Source: Brevundimonas subvibrioides ATCC 15264
Lineage (GTDB): Bacteria > Pseudomonadota > Alphaproteobacteria > Caulobacterales > Caulobacteraceae
Direction: 5' to 3'
Length of the DNA stretch: 64,000 bases
Assembly: GCF_000144605.1 (NCBI RefSeq)
Contig: NC_014375.1
Coordinates: 1,364,001 to 1,428,000 of the forward strand
The notes under the pieces: model-generated
The model's database searches: none
The model's input: only the letters and a program-made list of their open reading frames with translations
Told to the model about the DNA's origin: nothing
Shown: piece after piece, positions 32,212 through 41,665 of the stretch
How the letters are laid out: each line of letters opens with the position of its first letter
Position numbering within the stretch: the stretch's first letter is position 1
Position numbers and translations under genes: made by a program

Positions 32212-32757
32212 ATGGCTTCGCTTCAGCACGGCATTGCGCTGCTCCTGGTGGCCACAGGCCTCGGAAGCTGCTCGGCAGCAAGCCAGGTGCGGGATGGCGT
32301 CGGCGCGGCCGTCACGGCCCCGCTGGACGACTTCAACCTTCGACGGGAGTTCATTCCCACGGTCCTGCTGCAGGCCGAGGGCAATCCCTATGACACCCGC
32401 AACCTGAACCAGTGCACGACCATCGCGGCCGAAGTGATCCGGCTGAACGACGCCCTGGGGCCCGATACGGACGAGCCGCCGCATGACGACGGCACCCGGC
32501 TCAGCGAGCGGGCCCAGGATGCTGCAGCGCGCGCGGCGCTGGATGCGATCCGAAACAGCGTGACCGACTTCATTCCGGGCCGGAACTGGATCCGTCGGCT
32601 GTCCGGGGCCGATCAACACAGCCGGAGTGTCCAGTCCGCCATTCAGGCCGGGCGGTCGCGCCGGGCCTATCTGAAGGGACTGGGGATGCAACGGAACTGT
32701 GCACCCCCGGCCTCGCCCAGCTGGTATCGGCCGCGCAGCGCGGCCTACGCGCAGTAG
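32212..32757 (+). CDS. putative lipoprotein, host
   Basis: 181 residues from the ATG at 32212. The N-terminus (HGIALLLVATGLGSC) is a lipoprotein signal with the acylated Cys near residue 20. The mature part is soluble, mostly helical, with FIPTVLLQAEGNPYDT and SVTDFIPGRNWIRRLSGADQHSR. It is the first host gene after the attachment site and convergent with trcR, three bases apart. Probably anchored in an outer or inner membrane leaflet facing the periplasm. No function recognised. Confidence 0.65.
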   Translation: MASLQHGIALLLVATGLGSCSAASQVRDGVGAAVTAPLDDFNLRREFIPTVLLQAEGNPYDTRNLNQCTTIAAEVIRLNDALGPDTDEPPHDDGTRLSERAQDAAARAALDAIRNSVTDFIPGRNWIRRLSGADQHSRSVQSAIQAGRSRRAYLKGLGMQRNCAPPASPSWYRPRSAAYAQ

Positions 32758-32760
32758 GTC

Positions 32761-33426
32761 CTATTCGCGGTTGCCGAACACGGAAGCCGCGGTCGGTTCG
32801 GCCGTGCGGCGTTCGCGTTCCTCGGGCACGAATTCCGGCTCGACCGGCTCGCTGGCGATGGGCTCGAGGGCCGGGCCGCCCTTCTTGGCGTCGTCGCGGT
32901 TTTTCTTGTCGGCCGCCTTGGAGATCAGATCGTCGAGCACCAGCTGACCGACGAGGCCCAGAGTCACCGGATCGACCGGCTTGATGTTGGGGCTGTTCCA
33001 GTGGGTGCGGTTGCGCACGCTGTCGATCGTCGACTTCGTGGTGCCGAGGAGCTTGGCGATCTGGGCATCCGTGACCTCGGGGTGGTTCTTGACGAACCAG
33101 CTGATGGCGTCCGGGCGGTCCTGACGGCGCGAGACCGGGGTGTATTTCGGAGCGGGCTTGTGGGTCTTCAGCAGTTCGGCGTGGCGGCTGACGATCGCCG
33201 TCATGCGATAGGTCTCGTTGGCCTGGGCCTTGTCCAGTTCCTCGCGCGTCAGCTGTCCGCCCGTGATCGGATCGACGCCACGGATGTCGCGGGCCACATC
33301 ACCGTCGGCGATGCCGCGCACTTCCAGCGGATGCAGGCCACAGAAGTCGGCGATCTGCTCGAACGTCAGGGAGGTGTTGTCCACCAGCCAGACGGCGGTC
33401 GCCTTGGGCATCAGGATGTCGGTCAT
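32761..33426 (-). CDS. trcR: DUF1013 cell-cycle transcriptional regulator TrcR
   Basis: 221 residues from the ATG at 33426. The N-terminal MPKATAVWLVDNTSLTFEQIADFCGLH and GIADGDVARDIRGVDPI are hallmarks of DUF1013, a conserved alphaproteobacterial family named TrcR. A second helix-turn-helix-like segment (VTDAQIAKLLGTTKSTIDSVRN, about residues 124-145) is followed by an acidic, disordered tail. TrcR is reported to act on transcription in the cell-cycle network. The name rests on family recognition; the promoter lies in the 218-base divergent gap shared with the secreted lectin-like gene. Confidence 0.8.
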   Translation of the reverse strand: MTDILMPKATAVWLVDNTSLTFEQIADFCGLHPLEVRGIADGDVARDIRGVDPITGGQLTREELDKAQANETYRMTAIVSRHAELLKTHKPAPKYTPVSRRQDRPDAISWFVKNHPEVTDAQIAKLLGTTKSTIDSVRNRTHWNSPNIKPVDPVTLGLVGQLVLDDLISKAADKKNRDDAKKGGPALEPIASEPVEPEFVPEERERRTAEPTAASVFGNRE

Positions 33427-33644
33427 GGGCTTGGTCCCGGATAGGCTGCGGCCCAGGCACAGTCGCCGGGCTCTGGATACGACGGCGCCCGGCCTTTCGA
33501 CCGGGCGCTTGATGTTCGCGATATAGGCCGTTTCGCGCGAAAAGAAAACGACGTCCTGTTGTGGCATACAGCAACGGTTCATCCAGCGTGGGGAACACTG
33601 GCATATCGGATGCATTCGGCATCCACCTTGGAGGAGGAAGACCC

Positions 33645-34343
33645 ATGAAGACGATCGCGTTCATCGCCGCCGGTGCCGTTCTGGCGACGGGCGGACTGAT
33701 GTCGGTTCCGCATTCCGCAGAAGCCCAGTCGCGGGGGGCACCACGCGGTAGCTACGCCGAGACCTGCTCGGGCGCCTATGTGAACCAGGGTCGTCTCTAT
33801 GCGGACTGCCTCGACACCCGCAGCCGGTCGCGATCCACGTCCATCGAGCTGGCGCCCTGTTCGTCCAGCGACATCGCGAACATGGATGGTCTGCTGTCCT
33901 GCGGCGACATTCGCGGTCGCTTCGAGAATAACGGCGGCGGCGGCGGGAACAACGGCGGCGGGTGGAACGGTGGCAACAACGGTGGCGGCTGGAATGGCGG
34001 CAACAATGGCGGCAACAATGGCGGCAGCTGGAATGGCGGCAACAACGGCGGAGGCTGGAACGGCGGCAACAACGGCGGCCGCAACAGCATCACGGTCTTC
34101 GCCGACCGCGACTATCGCGGTGCCTTCCAGACGTTCCGCGGCGAGCAGTACAATCTGGGCAATACCGACTTCAACGACCAGATCAGTTCGATCCAGGTCA
34201 ATGGTCCCTGGGAGGTCTGTTCGGATTCCGGCTTCCGCGGCTATTGCCAGATCATCGAAGGCAACATCCGCAATCTGAACAGCAGCGGGTTGAACGACCG
34301 GATCTCCTCAATGCGCCCGGTGCGCGGCGGAAACCGCTGGTAG
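33645..34343 (+). CDS. secreted cyanovirin-N / beta-gamma-crystallin fusion protein
   Basis: 232 residues with a signal peptide (to about residue 27, ending SAEAQ). Residues about 33-86 are CVNH-like (ETCSGAYVNQGRLYADC, then SIELAPCSSSDIANMDG and LLSCG), the fold of carbohydrate-binding cyanovirin. A linker of about 50 residues follows, built of GGWNGGNN and GGNN units. The C-terminal about 85 residues are a beta-gamma-crystallin unit pair: ITVFADRDYRGAFQTF, then WEVCSDSGFRGYCQII, each with the tyrosine corner and the (N/D)D-x-S/I-S calcium-type motif (NDQISS and NDRISS). It probably binds surface glycans in a calcium-dependent way outside the cell. The start has GGAGGAGG upstream. Confidence 0.8.
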   Translation: MKTIAFIAAGAVLATGGLMSVPHSAEAQSRGAPRGSYAETCSGAYVNQGRLYADCLDTRSRSRSTSIELAPCSSSDIANMDGLLSCGDIRGRFENNGGGGGNNGGGWNGGNNGGGWNGGNNGGNNGGSWNGGNNGGGWNGGNNGGRNSITVFADRDYRGAFQTFRGEQYNLGNTDFNDQISSIQVNGPWEVCSDSGFRGYCQIIEGNIRNLNSSGLNDRISSMRPVRGGNRW

Positions 34344-34346
34344 GGT

Positions 34347-35318
34347 TCAGACAGTCAGGATGATCTTGCCGACGTGCTCGCCCGCCTCAAGCCTGAGGTG
34401 GGCGGGTCCGGCCTCATCCAGCGGGAAGGTGGCGTCGATCGGCGGTCGAACCTGTCCCGAGACGACCCAAGGCCAGGCGCGGGCCTCGACGGCGGCCGCG
34501 AGACGCGCCTTTTCGTCAGCGGGTCTGCGACGCAGCGTCGACCCCGTCAGGGTCGCCTGTTTCATCATGACCTTGCCGAGCTCGACCTGGGACAGGCCGC
34601 CCGTGAGGGTTGCGATCACGACCCAGCGGCCGAAGGGCTTCAGCGCGTCGAGGTTCAGCCCGGCGTAGGCGGCCCCTACCATGTCCAGAATGACGTCGGC
34701 GCCGCCCGCATCGGCGATCCCCCTGGCCAGATCTCCGTCCGTGGCATCGAGGCTGACATCGGCCCCCAAGGCGAGTGCGGCCTTGGCCTTGGCGGCTCCC
34801 CGTGAGGTGGCGATTACGCGCGCCCCGGCCGCCTTGGCCATCTGGATGGCCATGACCCCGATGCCGGACGTCGCGCCGTGGATCAGCAGGGTCTCGCCGG
34901 CGGAGAGCCGGCCGCCCTCGAATACATTGGCGAAGACCGTGAACAGCGTCTCGGGCAAGGCGGCGGCCTGGACGAAGTCCAGATCGTCGGGGAGGGGCAA
35001 GGCGTGGCGCGCATCGACCACGGCGTATTCGGCATAGCCTCCGCCACCCAGCAGCGCGCAGACCCGATCGCCGACGCTCCAGCGCGAGACCCCCTCGCCG
35101 ATCTGGTCGATCTCGCCCGCGACCTCCAGGCCCAGGATGTCTGAGGCTCCGGGGGGCGGCGGATAGGCACCGATCCGCTGCAGCAGATCCGGCCGGTTCA
35201 CCCCGGCGGCACGCACCCGGATGCGGATTTCGCCCGGGCCCGCCCGGGGATCGGTTCGCTCGCCGATCCGCAGGGCGTCGGCGGGGCCGGAGCCGCCCTC
35301 GATCTCGATCACCTTCAT
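34347..35318 (-). CDS. NAD(P)H-quinone oxidoreductase, PIG3/QOR type
   Basis: 323 residues of the zinc-free medium-chain reductase family. Landmarks are GVNRPDLLQRIGAYPPPPGAS, GLEVAGEI, the nucleotide-binding GATSGIGVMAIQMAKAAGA near residues 148-165, and ILDMVGAAY. PIG3-type members typically reduce quinones with NADPH. It ends three bases from the stop of the convergent secreted protein gene and is divergent from the DUF1192 gene. Confidence 0.88.
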   Translation of the reverse strand: MKVIEIEGGSGPADALRIGERTDPRAGPGEIRIRVRAAGVNRPDLLQRIGAYPPPPGASDILGLEVAGEIDQIGEGVSRWSVGDRVCALLGGGGYAEYAVVDARHALPLPDDLDFVQAAALPETLFTVFANVFEGGRLSAGETLLIHGATSGIGVMAIQMAKAAGARVIATSRGAAKAKAALALGADVSLDATDGDLARGIADAGGADVILDMVGAAYAGLNLDALKPFGRWVVIATLTGGLSQVELGKVMMKQATLTGSTLRRRPADEKARLAAAVEARAWPWVVSGQVRPPIDATFPLDEAGPAHLRLEAGEHVGKIILTV

Positions 35319-35398
35319 GTCGTTGCGTCCCGTCTTGCAATCGTCCGTGTCCGGGCGCTCAAATGGGGCGATTTCAGGCGATGGCCAAGGAGGCGACG

Positions 35399-35605
35399 GT
35401 GAGTTTCGAAGATCTCGACCCCCGGCCGCAACGCGGGGCGATGCTGACGGCGCTGGGTCGGGAGGACCTCGACCTCTATTCCGTCCAGGAACTGAACGAG
35501 CGGATCGAGGCCCTGACGGGCGAGATCGACCGCGCCAAGGCGGCCATCGCCGGCAAGAACGCCAAGAAGTCGGCCGCCGACGCCCTGTTCAACTTCGGAT
35601 CCTGA
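35399..35605 (+). CDS. DUF1192 family protein
   Basis: 68 residues from GTG at 35399. This start is chosen because a perfect AAGGAGG (35386-35392) lies six bases upstream; two earlier ATGs (35363, 35381) have no such site. The protein has FEDLDPRP, then LDLYSVQELNERIEALTGEIDRAKAAI, the coiled core of DUF1192. Its function is unknown. It stands 100 bases before rcdA, on the same strand. Confidence 0.8.
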   Translation: MSFEDLDPRPQRGAMLTALGREDLDLYSVQELNERIEALTGEIDRAKAAIAGKNAKKSAADALFNFGS

Positions 35606-35704
35606 TGTCGTTTCGTCTGCGCCCGATCCGTGGCATGGCCGTTGCAGGCGAGCCGGGTGCGGTGCCGATACGGCCCGACGAAACAGCGGACGCCGGTCGT
35701 TTTC

Positions 35705-36232
35705 ATGAGTATGGTTGAGTTGATGGCGAGCGACGAGCAACAGTCGGCGGTGCGGTCCCGGTCGGGCGAGGTGCGCGATTTCGCGCGCTCCGAACTGTTC
35801 GAGCGCACCTTTCAGGAAGGCATGGATCTGGTCGAGGAGACCGCCGCCTATCTGGATGGAGACGGGCGACGCGAATCCAAGCTGCTGTCCCGGTCGGCCG
35901 CCCTGGCCTACGCCGGCGAGAGCATGAAGCTGACCACCCGCCTGATGCAGATCGCCTCCTGGCTTCTGGTTCAGAGGGCTGTGCGCGAGGACGACATGAC
36001 GCCCGAGGCGGCGTGCGACGCGCGCTATCGCCTGAACGAGCGCAAGGTCGAGACCGACCCCACGCACCCCGAAATCCCGATCGCCCTGGTCGAATATCTG
36101 GTCCGGGCCGAGAAACTGCACGACCGCGTGCTGTATCTCGATCGCCGGATGTATCTGGATACCCCCGCCGAGTCCGATACCAACCCGGTGCTGAGCCAGA
36201 TGGGGATGCTGGAAGCCGCGTTCCGGGTCTGA
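35705..36232 (+). CDS. rcdA: RcdA, adaptor for CtrA proteolysis (DUF1465)
   Basis: 175 residues. FARSELFERTFQEGMDLVEETAAYLDG and YAGESMKLTTRLMQIASWLLVQRAV are diagnostic of RcdA/DUF1465, a three-helix protein. In Caulobacter RcdA, with CpdR and PopA, delivers the master regulator CtrA to ClpXP at the swarmer-to-stalked transition. The start is not certain; ATGs at 35711 and 35723 are alternatives and no clear Shine-Dalgarno decides. A long perfect hairpin follows the gene and serves both it and the convergent L,D-transpeptidase gene. Confidence 0.85.
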   Translation: MSMVELMASDEQQSAVRSRSGEVRDFARSELFERTFQEGMDLVEETAAYLDGDGRRESKLLSRSAALAYAGESMKLTTRLMQIASWLLVQRAVREDDMTPEAACDARYRLNERKVETDPTHPEIPIALVEYLVRAEKLHDRVLYLDRRMYLDTPAESDTNPVLSQMGMLEAAFRV

Positions 36233-36250
36233 CCTCCGAAGCCTGATGGG

Positions 36251-36289
36251 CGCTTTCGGCAGACCCACGCCGTGGGTCCGCCGAAAGCG
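36251..36289. terminator. bidirectional terminator between rcdA and the L,D-transpeptidase gene
   Basis: Stem CGCTTTCGGC (36251-36260) pairs with GCCGAAAGCG (36280-36289), extended by GACCCACG (36262-36269) with CGTGGGTC (36271-36278), leaving one unpaired base on each side and a single-base loop. The AAAG/CTTT base of the stem is moderately A/T-rich in either direction. Confidence 0.75.
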
Positions 36290-36297
36290 ATCACGCT

Positions 36298-37863
36298 CTA
36301 CGGCCCGACGTCATTGGCCACGCGGGCCCCGTCATCGACGACGGTCGGCAGGCTGACGGCGATGCCGAGGGCCTCGGCCAGAACCTGGTCGCGACGATAG
36401 ATGTCCTCACGGAAGGCCACGCGTCCCTGACCGTCCACGAATGCAGTCCAGTACAGCAGGCGCACGCTGATCTCGCGGCCCGTCTGGATGCGCTTGGTCT
36501 CGCGCGTCTGCTGGGCCGTGTCGAACTGTGACAGCAGGGTGGGATCGGGCGACAGCAGGATGCGCGCGAATTCGACGGCGTTCTGGACGCGCACGCAGCC
36601 GTGCGAGCGCTGGCGGGTCGACAGGTTGAAGGCCGCCTTGGACGGGGTGTCGTGCAGGAAGATGGCGTAGCTGTCGCGCAGCTCGAACTTGACGTAGCCG
36701 AGCGCGGCCGTCGGGCCGGCGCGCTGGATGACCGTGCCGTTCTGAACGTACATGTTCTGGCTGGCCAGATAGGCGGGGCCGCGCGGCAGTATCTCGCGCC
36801 GGGCGATGCCGGCGGGCACATACCAGGGCGGGTTGGCGACGACCGAAGCGAAGGGTTTTTCCAGGCTGGGGGTCTGGGTCGCCGGGGCACCGCACACCAC
36901 GCGGTTGGAGTGAACGGGCCGCCCATCCTTCCAGTAGACCATGATGGCAGCGGCCGTGTTGACCTCGATCCGCTCGGGCGACAGCTCGCGCTTCAGCCAG
37001 CGACGACGTTCCAGGTTCAGGGCGATCTGACGGGCCCGATCCTCGGCCGAAGCGCCCAGCGAACTCTGGGTTCCCGCGCCGATGCGGCCGTCGGGGGCCA
37101 GGCCGTGACGGGCCTGGAAGCTGCGGACGGCGGTCTCCAGTTCGGGGCCATAGACCAGTCCCTGGGCGGTCAGACGCGCGCCGTCCGCCTCCGACATGTC
37201 GCCTTCGGCCACCAAGCGCGTGATGATGATGGGCACGCGCGTGTCGCTGCTGCCCGGTTCGATCGACGCACCCGCGCGGAACCGCGGCCAGCCACCGTTG
37301 CGGATGATCCGCCGATAGCGGACGTAGCCGGCCGACAGGTTGCTGTAGCCGATGTCGGTGGGGGCCAGGCCTTCGAACCATTCGACGACCTTGTTCTGCA
37401 CCATGGCGTCGTTCAGCCCGCCGGGCAGGTCGACGACGTTCTTCTGCATCTCCCACAGCTCTTCGACCGACTCCGGGCGCACCCGGCCGTTGGCCAGAAC
37501 CTTGGCATAGCCCATGGCGGCACCCGTGGTGCGGACGTCGGCGCTGTCCGGATCGGCGGCCAGGCCGACGAAGTCGAAGAAGTCCGACCGGGCCAGACCG
37601 TGGCGCTCGGCGCGGTTGGAGGCATCGTTCAGCTTGCGCAGCCGGTCGGCGTTCCACACCGGACGCCAGCCGTTGAGCTCGTAGAACGCCCGCACGTCGG
37701 CCTGCACGCCCTGCGGCAGCCGCCCGATCTGGTCGTTGTAGGCGGCATAATAGGGGCTGTTGACCGCATTGGCCTGGGCGAGTTGTGCCGGGACGGTCTG
37801 GGCCGAGGCTGCGCCGGCTACCGCCGCTGCGGCCACGCCGAGGGTCAATTCACGTCGATTCAT
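36298..37863 (-). CDS. L,D-transpeptidase, YcbB/LdtD type
   Basis: 521 residues with a signal peptide (RRELTLGVAAAAVAGAASA). Layout is that of YcbB-like enzymes: an N-terminal domain, a peptidoglycan-binding PG_binding_1 region (SFQARHGLAPDGRIGAGT, about residues 256-273), and a YkuD domain. The YkuD active site appears as FLHDTPSKAAFNLSTRQRSHGCVR, with nucleophile Cys near 423. It makes 3-3 cross-links in peptidoglycan in the periplasm. The start at 37863 is preceded by a second in-frame start at 37953 that lacks a signal-peptide context. Confidence 0.88.
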   Translation of the reverse strand: MNRRELTLGVAAAAVAGAASAQTVPAQLAQANAVNSPYYAAYNDQIGRLPQGVQADVRAFYELNGWRPVWNADRLRKLNDASNRAERHGLARSDFFDFVGLAADPDSADVRTTGAAMGYAKVLANGRVRPESVEELWEMQKNVVDLPGGLNDAMVQNKVVEWFEGLAPTDIGYSNLSAGYVRYRRIIRNGGWPRFRAGASIEPGSSDTRVPIIITRLVAEGDMSEADGARLTAQGLVYGPELETAVRSFQARHGLAPDGRIGAGTQSSLGASAEDRARQIALNLERRRWLKRELSPERIEVNTAAAIMVYWKDGRPVHSNRVVCGAPATQTPSLEKPFASVVANPPWYVPAGIARREILPRGPAYLASQNMYVQNGTVIQRAGPTAALGYVKFELRDSYAIFLHDTPSKAAFNLSTRQRSHGCVRVQNAVEFARILLSPDPTLLSQFDTAQQTRETKRIQTGREISVRLLYWTAFVDGQGRVAFREDIYRRDQVLAEALGIAVSLPTVVDDGARVANDVGP

Positions 37864-37952
37864 AAGTCGTGTCGCTCTGTGTTCGACGCCGCGTTGAACC
37901 CGGCGTCCACGCCCCGGTGTCGAACGGCAACATGTTATCGACGTTCCGCCCA

Positions 37953-37985
37953 AACAAAAAGCGCCGGTCGAGAAACCGGCGCTCT
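37953..37985 (-). terminator. Rho-independent terminator of rpmE
   Basis: Reading the reverse strand, AGCGCCGGT (37983-37975), TTCTCG loop and ACCGGCGCT (37968-37960) are followed by TTTTTGTTTG. A 9-bp perfect stem with a T-run, 27 bases after the rpmE stop. Confidence 0.88.
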
Positions 37986-38011
37986 TCGTGTCGTAGGGGT
38001 CGCAGTCGGAC

Positions 38012-38236
38012 CTACTTCTTGATGAAGCCGCCGAACTTGTTGTTGAAGCGCGAAACGCGGCCGCCGCGGTCCAGCATCTGCTGGTTGCCGCCGGTCCAGG
38101 CCGGGTGCGTGGAAGGATCGATGTCCAGGTTCAGCGTATCGCCCTCTTTGCCGTAGGTCGACCGGGTCTGGTAGGTCGAGCCGTCCGTCAGGGTGACGGT
38201 GATGAAGTGGTAGTCGGGGTGCGTATCCGCTTTCAT
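38012..38236 (-). CDS. rpmE: 50S ribosomal protein bL31
   Basis: 74 residues, [19 protein letters not shown] at the start and [10 protein letters not shown] at the end, all typical of bL31. It lacks the CxxC zinc ligands, so it is the C-minus (zinc-independent) form. It has its own terminator and is divergent from the ABC exporter gene, with 138 bases between. Confidence 0.95.
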   Translation of the reverse strand: MKADTHPDYHFITVTLTDGSTYQTRSTYGKEGDTLNLDIDPSTHPAWTGGNQQMLDRGGRVSRFNNKFGGFIKK

Positions 38237-38374
38237 GGTCGTCTTCCGGTGTCCTGAACGCGTTGACGATGCCGACCGTCGGTGCGTGAAAATGACAAAT
38301 CCCGCCAGAACGCCCGGCGGGAATGAGCGGCGGCGTTTACACCGGGGGGGCTTTGGGGGCAAGAGGCGCGCACC

Positions 38375-40237
38375 ATGACAGACAGTGCCGCGCCGATCCG
38401 TGATTCCATGACAGGACAGGCGGAGGCGGCGGGGCGTCCAGGCGCGGGTGCGCTTCTGGTCGAACAGATGGGCGAGGCGGGCGGCCGACGGGCCAAGGGC
38501 CGCAATATCCGGCCGCTGTTGCGCCTTTGGCCGTATCTGATCCGGCACCGCCTGAATGCCCTGTTCGCCATGTTCTGGCTGCTGGGATCGACGGCCGCGT
38601 CCCTGGCCCTGACGGGAACGGCGCGCGGCGCGATCGACCACGGCTTCGAGAACGGGGGCCAGGACATCAATCGCTGGTTCCTGATCCTGGGGCTGAACGC
38701 CGTCCTTCTGGGCGTCGCCACGGCCGTCCGCTATTTCTACGTGACCAAGACGGGCGAGCGGGTGGTCGCGGACCTTCGCAAGGCCCTGTTCGACCGCATC
38801 CTGACGCTGGATCCCTCCTTCTTCGCCAAAATGCGCACGGGCGAAGTCCTCAGCCGCCTGACCACCGACATCGCTCTGGTGGAGACCCTGCTGACGACCT
38901 CGGTGTCGTTCGCCCTGCGCAACTTCCTGACCCTGCTCGGCGGCGTCGCACTGCTGTTCATCGTCAGCCCCAAGCTGACCGGCCTCGTGCTTCTGACCGC
39001 GCCGATCCTGATCGCGCCGATCTTCATCTTCGGGCGCAGCGTCCGCAAACTGACCGTGCGGTCGCAGGACCGTTTCGCCAACGCCGTCGGGTTTGCCGGC
39101 GAAAGCGTGGATGCCATCGAGACGGTGCAGGCGTTCGGTCGCGTCCGGAGCGCGATCGACCGGTTCGGGGGTGTGGTCGAGGAGGCGTTCGGCGTCTCTC
39201 TCGTCCGCATGAAGGCGCGGGCGTGGATGACGGCGGTCATCATCGTGGTGGTCTTCGGCGGCGTGACCTTCGTGCTGTGGCTGGGTGCCCAGGACGTGGC
39301 CCGGGGCGTCATGACGCCGGGGGCACTGTTGCAGTTTGTGTTACTATCGGTCTTCACCGCCGGAGCCGTTGGCGCGCTCGGCGAAAGCTGGGGCGACGTC
39401 CAGAAGGCCTCGGGGGCCATGGAGCGGATCGACGAACTGATGCGCGCTATGCCATCGATCGCCGCGCCGGCCCATCCGGTGGCCCTTCCGAGCCCGGCCG
39501 AGGGCCGGGTCGCCATGGCGGGCGTGCGCTTCGCCTATCCGGGACGCCCCGACCTGCCGGCCCTGAAGGGCTTCGACCTGACGGTGCGGCCGGGCGAGAC
39601 CGTGGCCCTGGTCGGCCCATCGGGTGCCGGCAAGTCGACGGTCTTCCGCCTGCTGCTTCGCTTCTACGATCCTCAGGAGGGCGCGGTCAGCGTCGATGGC
39701 GTCGACGTCCGCAACGCCGATCCGGTCGCGGTGCGGGACCGTTTCGCCTGGGTGTCGCAGGAGGCACCCCTTTTCTCCGGCTCGGCGCTGGAGAACATCC
39801 GGTTCGGACGCGAGGCGGCCACCGAGGCCGAGGTCCGCCACGCCGCCGAGGAGGCCCAGGCCCTGGGCTTCATCGAGGCCCTGCCCGAAGGCTTCGGTAC
39901 GGCGCTGGGCGAGCGCGGCAAGAGCCTGTCGGGCGGTCAGCGCCAGCGTCTGGCCATCGCCCGGGCCCTGGTCCGCGACGCGCCCATCCTGCTGCTGGAC
40001 GAGGCGACCAGCGCGCTCGACGCCGAGAACGAACGCCTGGTCCAGGCGGCGCTGGATCAGGCGATGGAGACCCGGACCACCCTGGTCATCGCCCACCGGC
40101 TGGCAACGGTGCTGCGCGCCGACCGGATCGTGGTGATGGAGGACGGGGCCGTCGTCGAGACCGGCACCCACCACGAACTGGTGGCCAAGGGCGGTCTGTA
40201 TGCCGGGCTGGCGGAGCTGCAGTTTCGCGAGGGGTGA
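38375..40237 (+). CDS. ABC exporter, MsbA-like half transporter (permease-ATPase fusion)
   Basis: 620 residues. Six membrane helices lie in about residues 55-330, followed by an ATPase with Walker [10 protein letters not shown] (about residue 417), signature LSGGQRQR (about 518) and Walker [12 protein letters not shown] with the catalytic Glu (about 537-547). It is of the MsbA-related group common beside rpmE in Caulobacterales. Substrate unknown; lipids or hydrophobic compounds are likely. A 45-residue cytoplasmic N-terminus rich in Ala and Gly precedes the first helix. Confidence 0.88.
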   Translation: MTDSAAPIRDSMTGQAEAAGRPGAGALLVEQMGEAGGRRAKGRNIRPLLRLWPYLIRHRLNALFAMFWLLGSTAASLALTGTARGAIDHGFENGGQDINRWFLILGLNAVLLGVATAVRYFYVTKTGERVVADLRKALFDRILTLDPSFFAKMRTGEVLSRLTTDIALVETLLTTSVSFALRNFLTLLGGVALLFIVSPKLTGLVLLTAPILIAPIFIFGRSVRKLTVRSQDRFANAVGFAGESVDAIETVQAFGRVRSAIDRFGGVVEEAFGVSLVRMKARAWMTAVIIVVVFGGVTFVLWLGAQDVARGVMTPGALLQFVLLSVFTAGAVGALGESWGDVQKASGAMERIDELMRAMPSIAAPAHPVALPSPAEGRVAMAGVRFAYPGRPDLPALKGFDLTVRPGETVALVGPSGAGKSTVFRLLLRFYDPQEGAVSVDGVDVRNADPVAVRDRFAWVSQEAPLFSGSALENIRFGREAATEAEVRHAAEEAQALGFIEALPEGFGTALGERGKSLSGGQRQRLAIARALVRDAPILLLDEATSALDAENERLVQAALDQAMETRTTLVIAHRLATVLRADRIVVMEDGAVVETGTHHELVAKGGLYAGLAELQFREG

Positions 40238-40267
40238 ACCGTTCGGGCGCGGAGCGGTTTCGGTTCC

Positions 40268-40615
40268 ATGCTCTCCACCCTCCTTCTGGTCGCTGTCCTG
40301 TCCCAGTCCTCGCCGGATGCGACGGACCTCACGCCCGCCTTCGGCAACACCCTGGTGTCGACCTACCCGGATGGGCGCACCGCACGGACATGGCTTCTGC
40401 CGGACGGCCGGTATGAAGGGCAGGGCCGGCGGGGCGGACGCAGCAGCGGCCGGTGGAGCGTCCGGGACGGCCAGGTCTGTTTCGGACAGCGTCGACCGAT
40501 TCCCGTGCCGAGGTCGTTCTGCACACCGATCGTCAGGGGAGGGGTGGGCACCCGCTGGACGGCGCGGGCCGTGACCGGTGAGACAATCCAGGTCCGGCTG
40601 GTCGCCGGTCGCTAG
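40268..40615 (+). CDS. small secreted protein of unknown function
   Basis: 115 residues with a short N-terminal signal (MLSTLLLVAVLSQSSP). The mature part is beta-rich (WLLPDGRYEGQGRRGGRSSGRWSV) with two Cys that could form a disulfide (VCFGQ and FCTPI). The gene starts 30 bases after the ABC exporter and ends overlapping the convergent GDPD gene by four bases. No family recognised. Confidence 0.6.
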   Translation: MLSTLLLVAVLSQSSPDATDLTPAFGNTLVSTYPDGRTARTWLLPDGRYEGQGRRGGRSSGRWSVRDGQVCFGQRRPIPVPRSFCTPIVRGGVGTRWTARAVTGETIQVRLVAGR

Positions 40616-41625
40616 GATCTGGCCGCGACCGCCACATCCGGGAAGTCGCTGAATACTGCGTCGACGCCGAGACCGTAGAAGCGGCGGATCCAGCCGGACA
40701 AGTCGCCGCGATAGTCACTCGGCACGAAGACGTCTTCGGCGCGGAAGGTCCAGACGACGACCTTGAGGCCCGCCTTGTGCGCCGCTGCGATGAATGGGGT
40801 CGGCGCGGACGATGCGCCCGCTGCGGTGCGCGGGATGACGAGGCCGGTCTCCACCGCCGCCCAGTCCGCGTAGGTCGCCAGTTCGGTCAGACCCTCTGGC
40901 GTGACCATTCCGGCATAGGTTTGGCCAGGCAGATCGGCGGGGCCCCCGGACAGCGACATCAACTGGGCCAACGGGGCCTCGATCAGACGGTCGAGCGCGC
41001 GCAGGGTTGTGACCTCGAAACACTGGATGATGATGGGGCTGTCGGCGGTCGTCAGCCCGTTCGTGCGCAGGATCTCGACGAAGGGCGCAACCATCGGAAG
41101 GTCGATTTCCGCGAAATAGGTCGGGTGCTTCAGCTCCGGCGCGACACCGATCACCCGGCCGGTCCGGGCCGAGCCTGCCCGGGCGATGTCGATGACCTCC
41201 TGAAACGTCAGGATCGTTTCATCAGCGAAAGCGGCGTTGCCCGGGCGGAGCGTCGGAAGGCGTTCGCGGGCGCGCAGGGTCCGCAACTCCGCCAGGGTGA
41301 AATCTTCGGTGAACCAGCCGGTGGTCGCGACCCCGTCGATGGTTCGGGTGGTGCGCCGGTCCGCGAATTCCGGATGGTCGGCGACGTTCGTCGTGCCGGA
41401 AATCTCGTTCTCGTGCCGGACGATCAGCGCCCCGTCCCGCGACATCACCAGATCCGGTTCGATGAAATCGGCACCCTGGTCGATGGCCAGCGCATACGCC
41501 GCGCGGGTGTGCTCGGGCCGCTCGCCCGAAGCCCCGCGATGGGCGATCACCAGCGGGTGAGGCGGAGCCGGGGCGGCGGCGGGAAAAGCGGTGACCATCA
41601 CGGCCGCGAGGATGAACCTGATCAT
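40612..41625 (-). CDS. glycerophosphodiester phosphodiesterase, secreted
   Basis: 337 residues with a signal peptide (about residues 1-19, AAVMVTAFPAAAPA). The GDPD motif IAHRGASGERPEHTRAAYALAIDQGADFIEPDLV (about residues 28-61) carries the catalytic His-Arg and the Glu/Asp metal ligands; the second His is in IVRHENEI. C-terminal VWTFRAEDVFVPSDY and VDAVFSDFPD are also typical. It would release glycerol-3-phosphate from glycerophosphodiesters in the periplasm. Confidence 0.88.
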   Translation of the reverse strand: MIRFILAAVMVTAFPAAAPAPPHPLVIAHRGASGERPEHTRAAYALAIDQGADFIEPDLVMSRDGALIVRHENEISGTTNVADHPEFADRRTTRTIDGVATTGWFTEDFTLAELRTLRARERLPTLRPGNAAFADETILTFQEVIDIARAGSARTGRVIGVAPELKHPTYFAEIDLPMVAPFVEILRTNGLTTADSPIIIQCFEVTTLRALDRLIEAPLAQLMSLSGGPADLPGQTYAGMVTPEGLTELATYADWAAVETGLVIPRTAAGASSAPTPFIAAAHKAGLKVVVWTFRAEDVFVPSDYRGDLSGWIRRFYGLGVDAVFSDFPDVAVAARS

Positions 41626-41665
41626 ACGTCAAGGGTAGGGGAGGCCCGTGACGCCGCGGTGAAAC

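Noticed and set aside
32060..32281. reverse-strand ORFs ending LGLEPRTL or SNRGPSD
   Set aside because: These peptides are well-known artefacts of reading tRNA genes backwards; here they come from the tRNA-Lys fragment.
33931..34083. tandem GGC/AAC-rich repeat, considered as CRISPR or satellite
   Set aside because: The units are in frame and code for the Gly-Asn-Trp linker of a secreted protein; no spacer structure. I saw no CRISPR array anywhere in the window.
36601..38022. 473-codon + strand ORF
   Set aside because: Antisense to the L,D-transpeptidase, which has a signal peptide and HGCVR active site.
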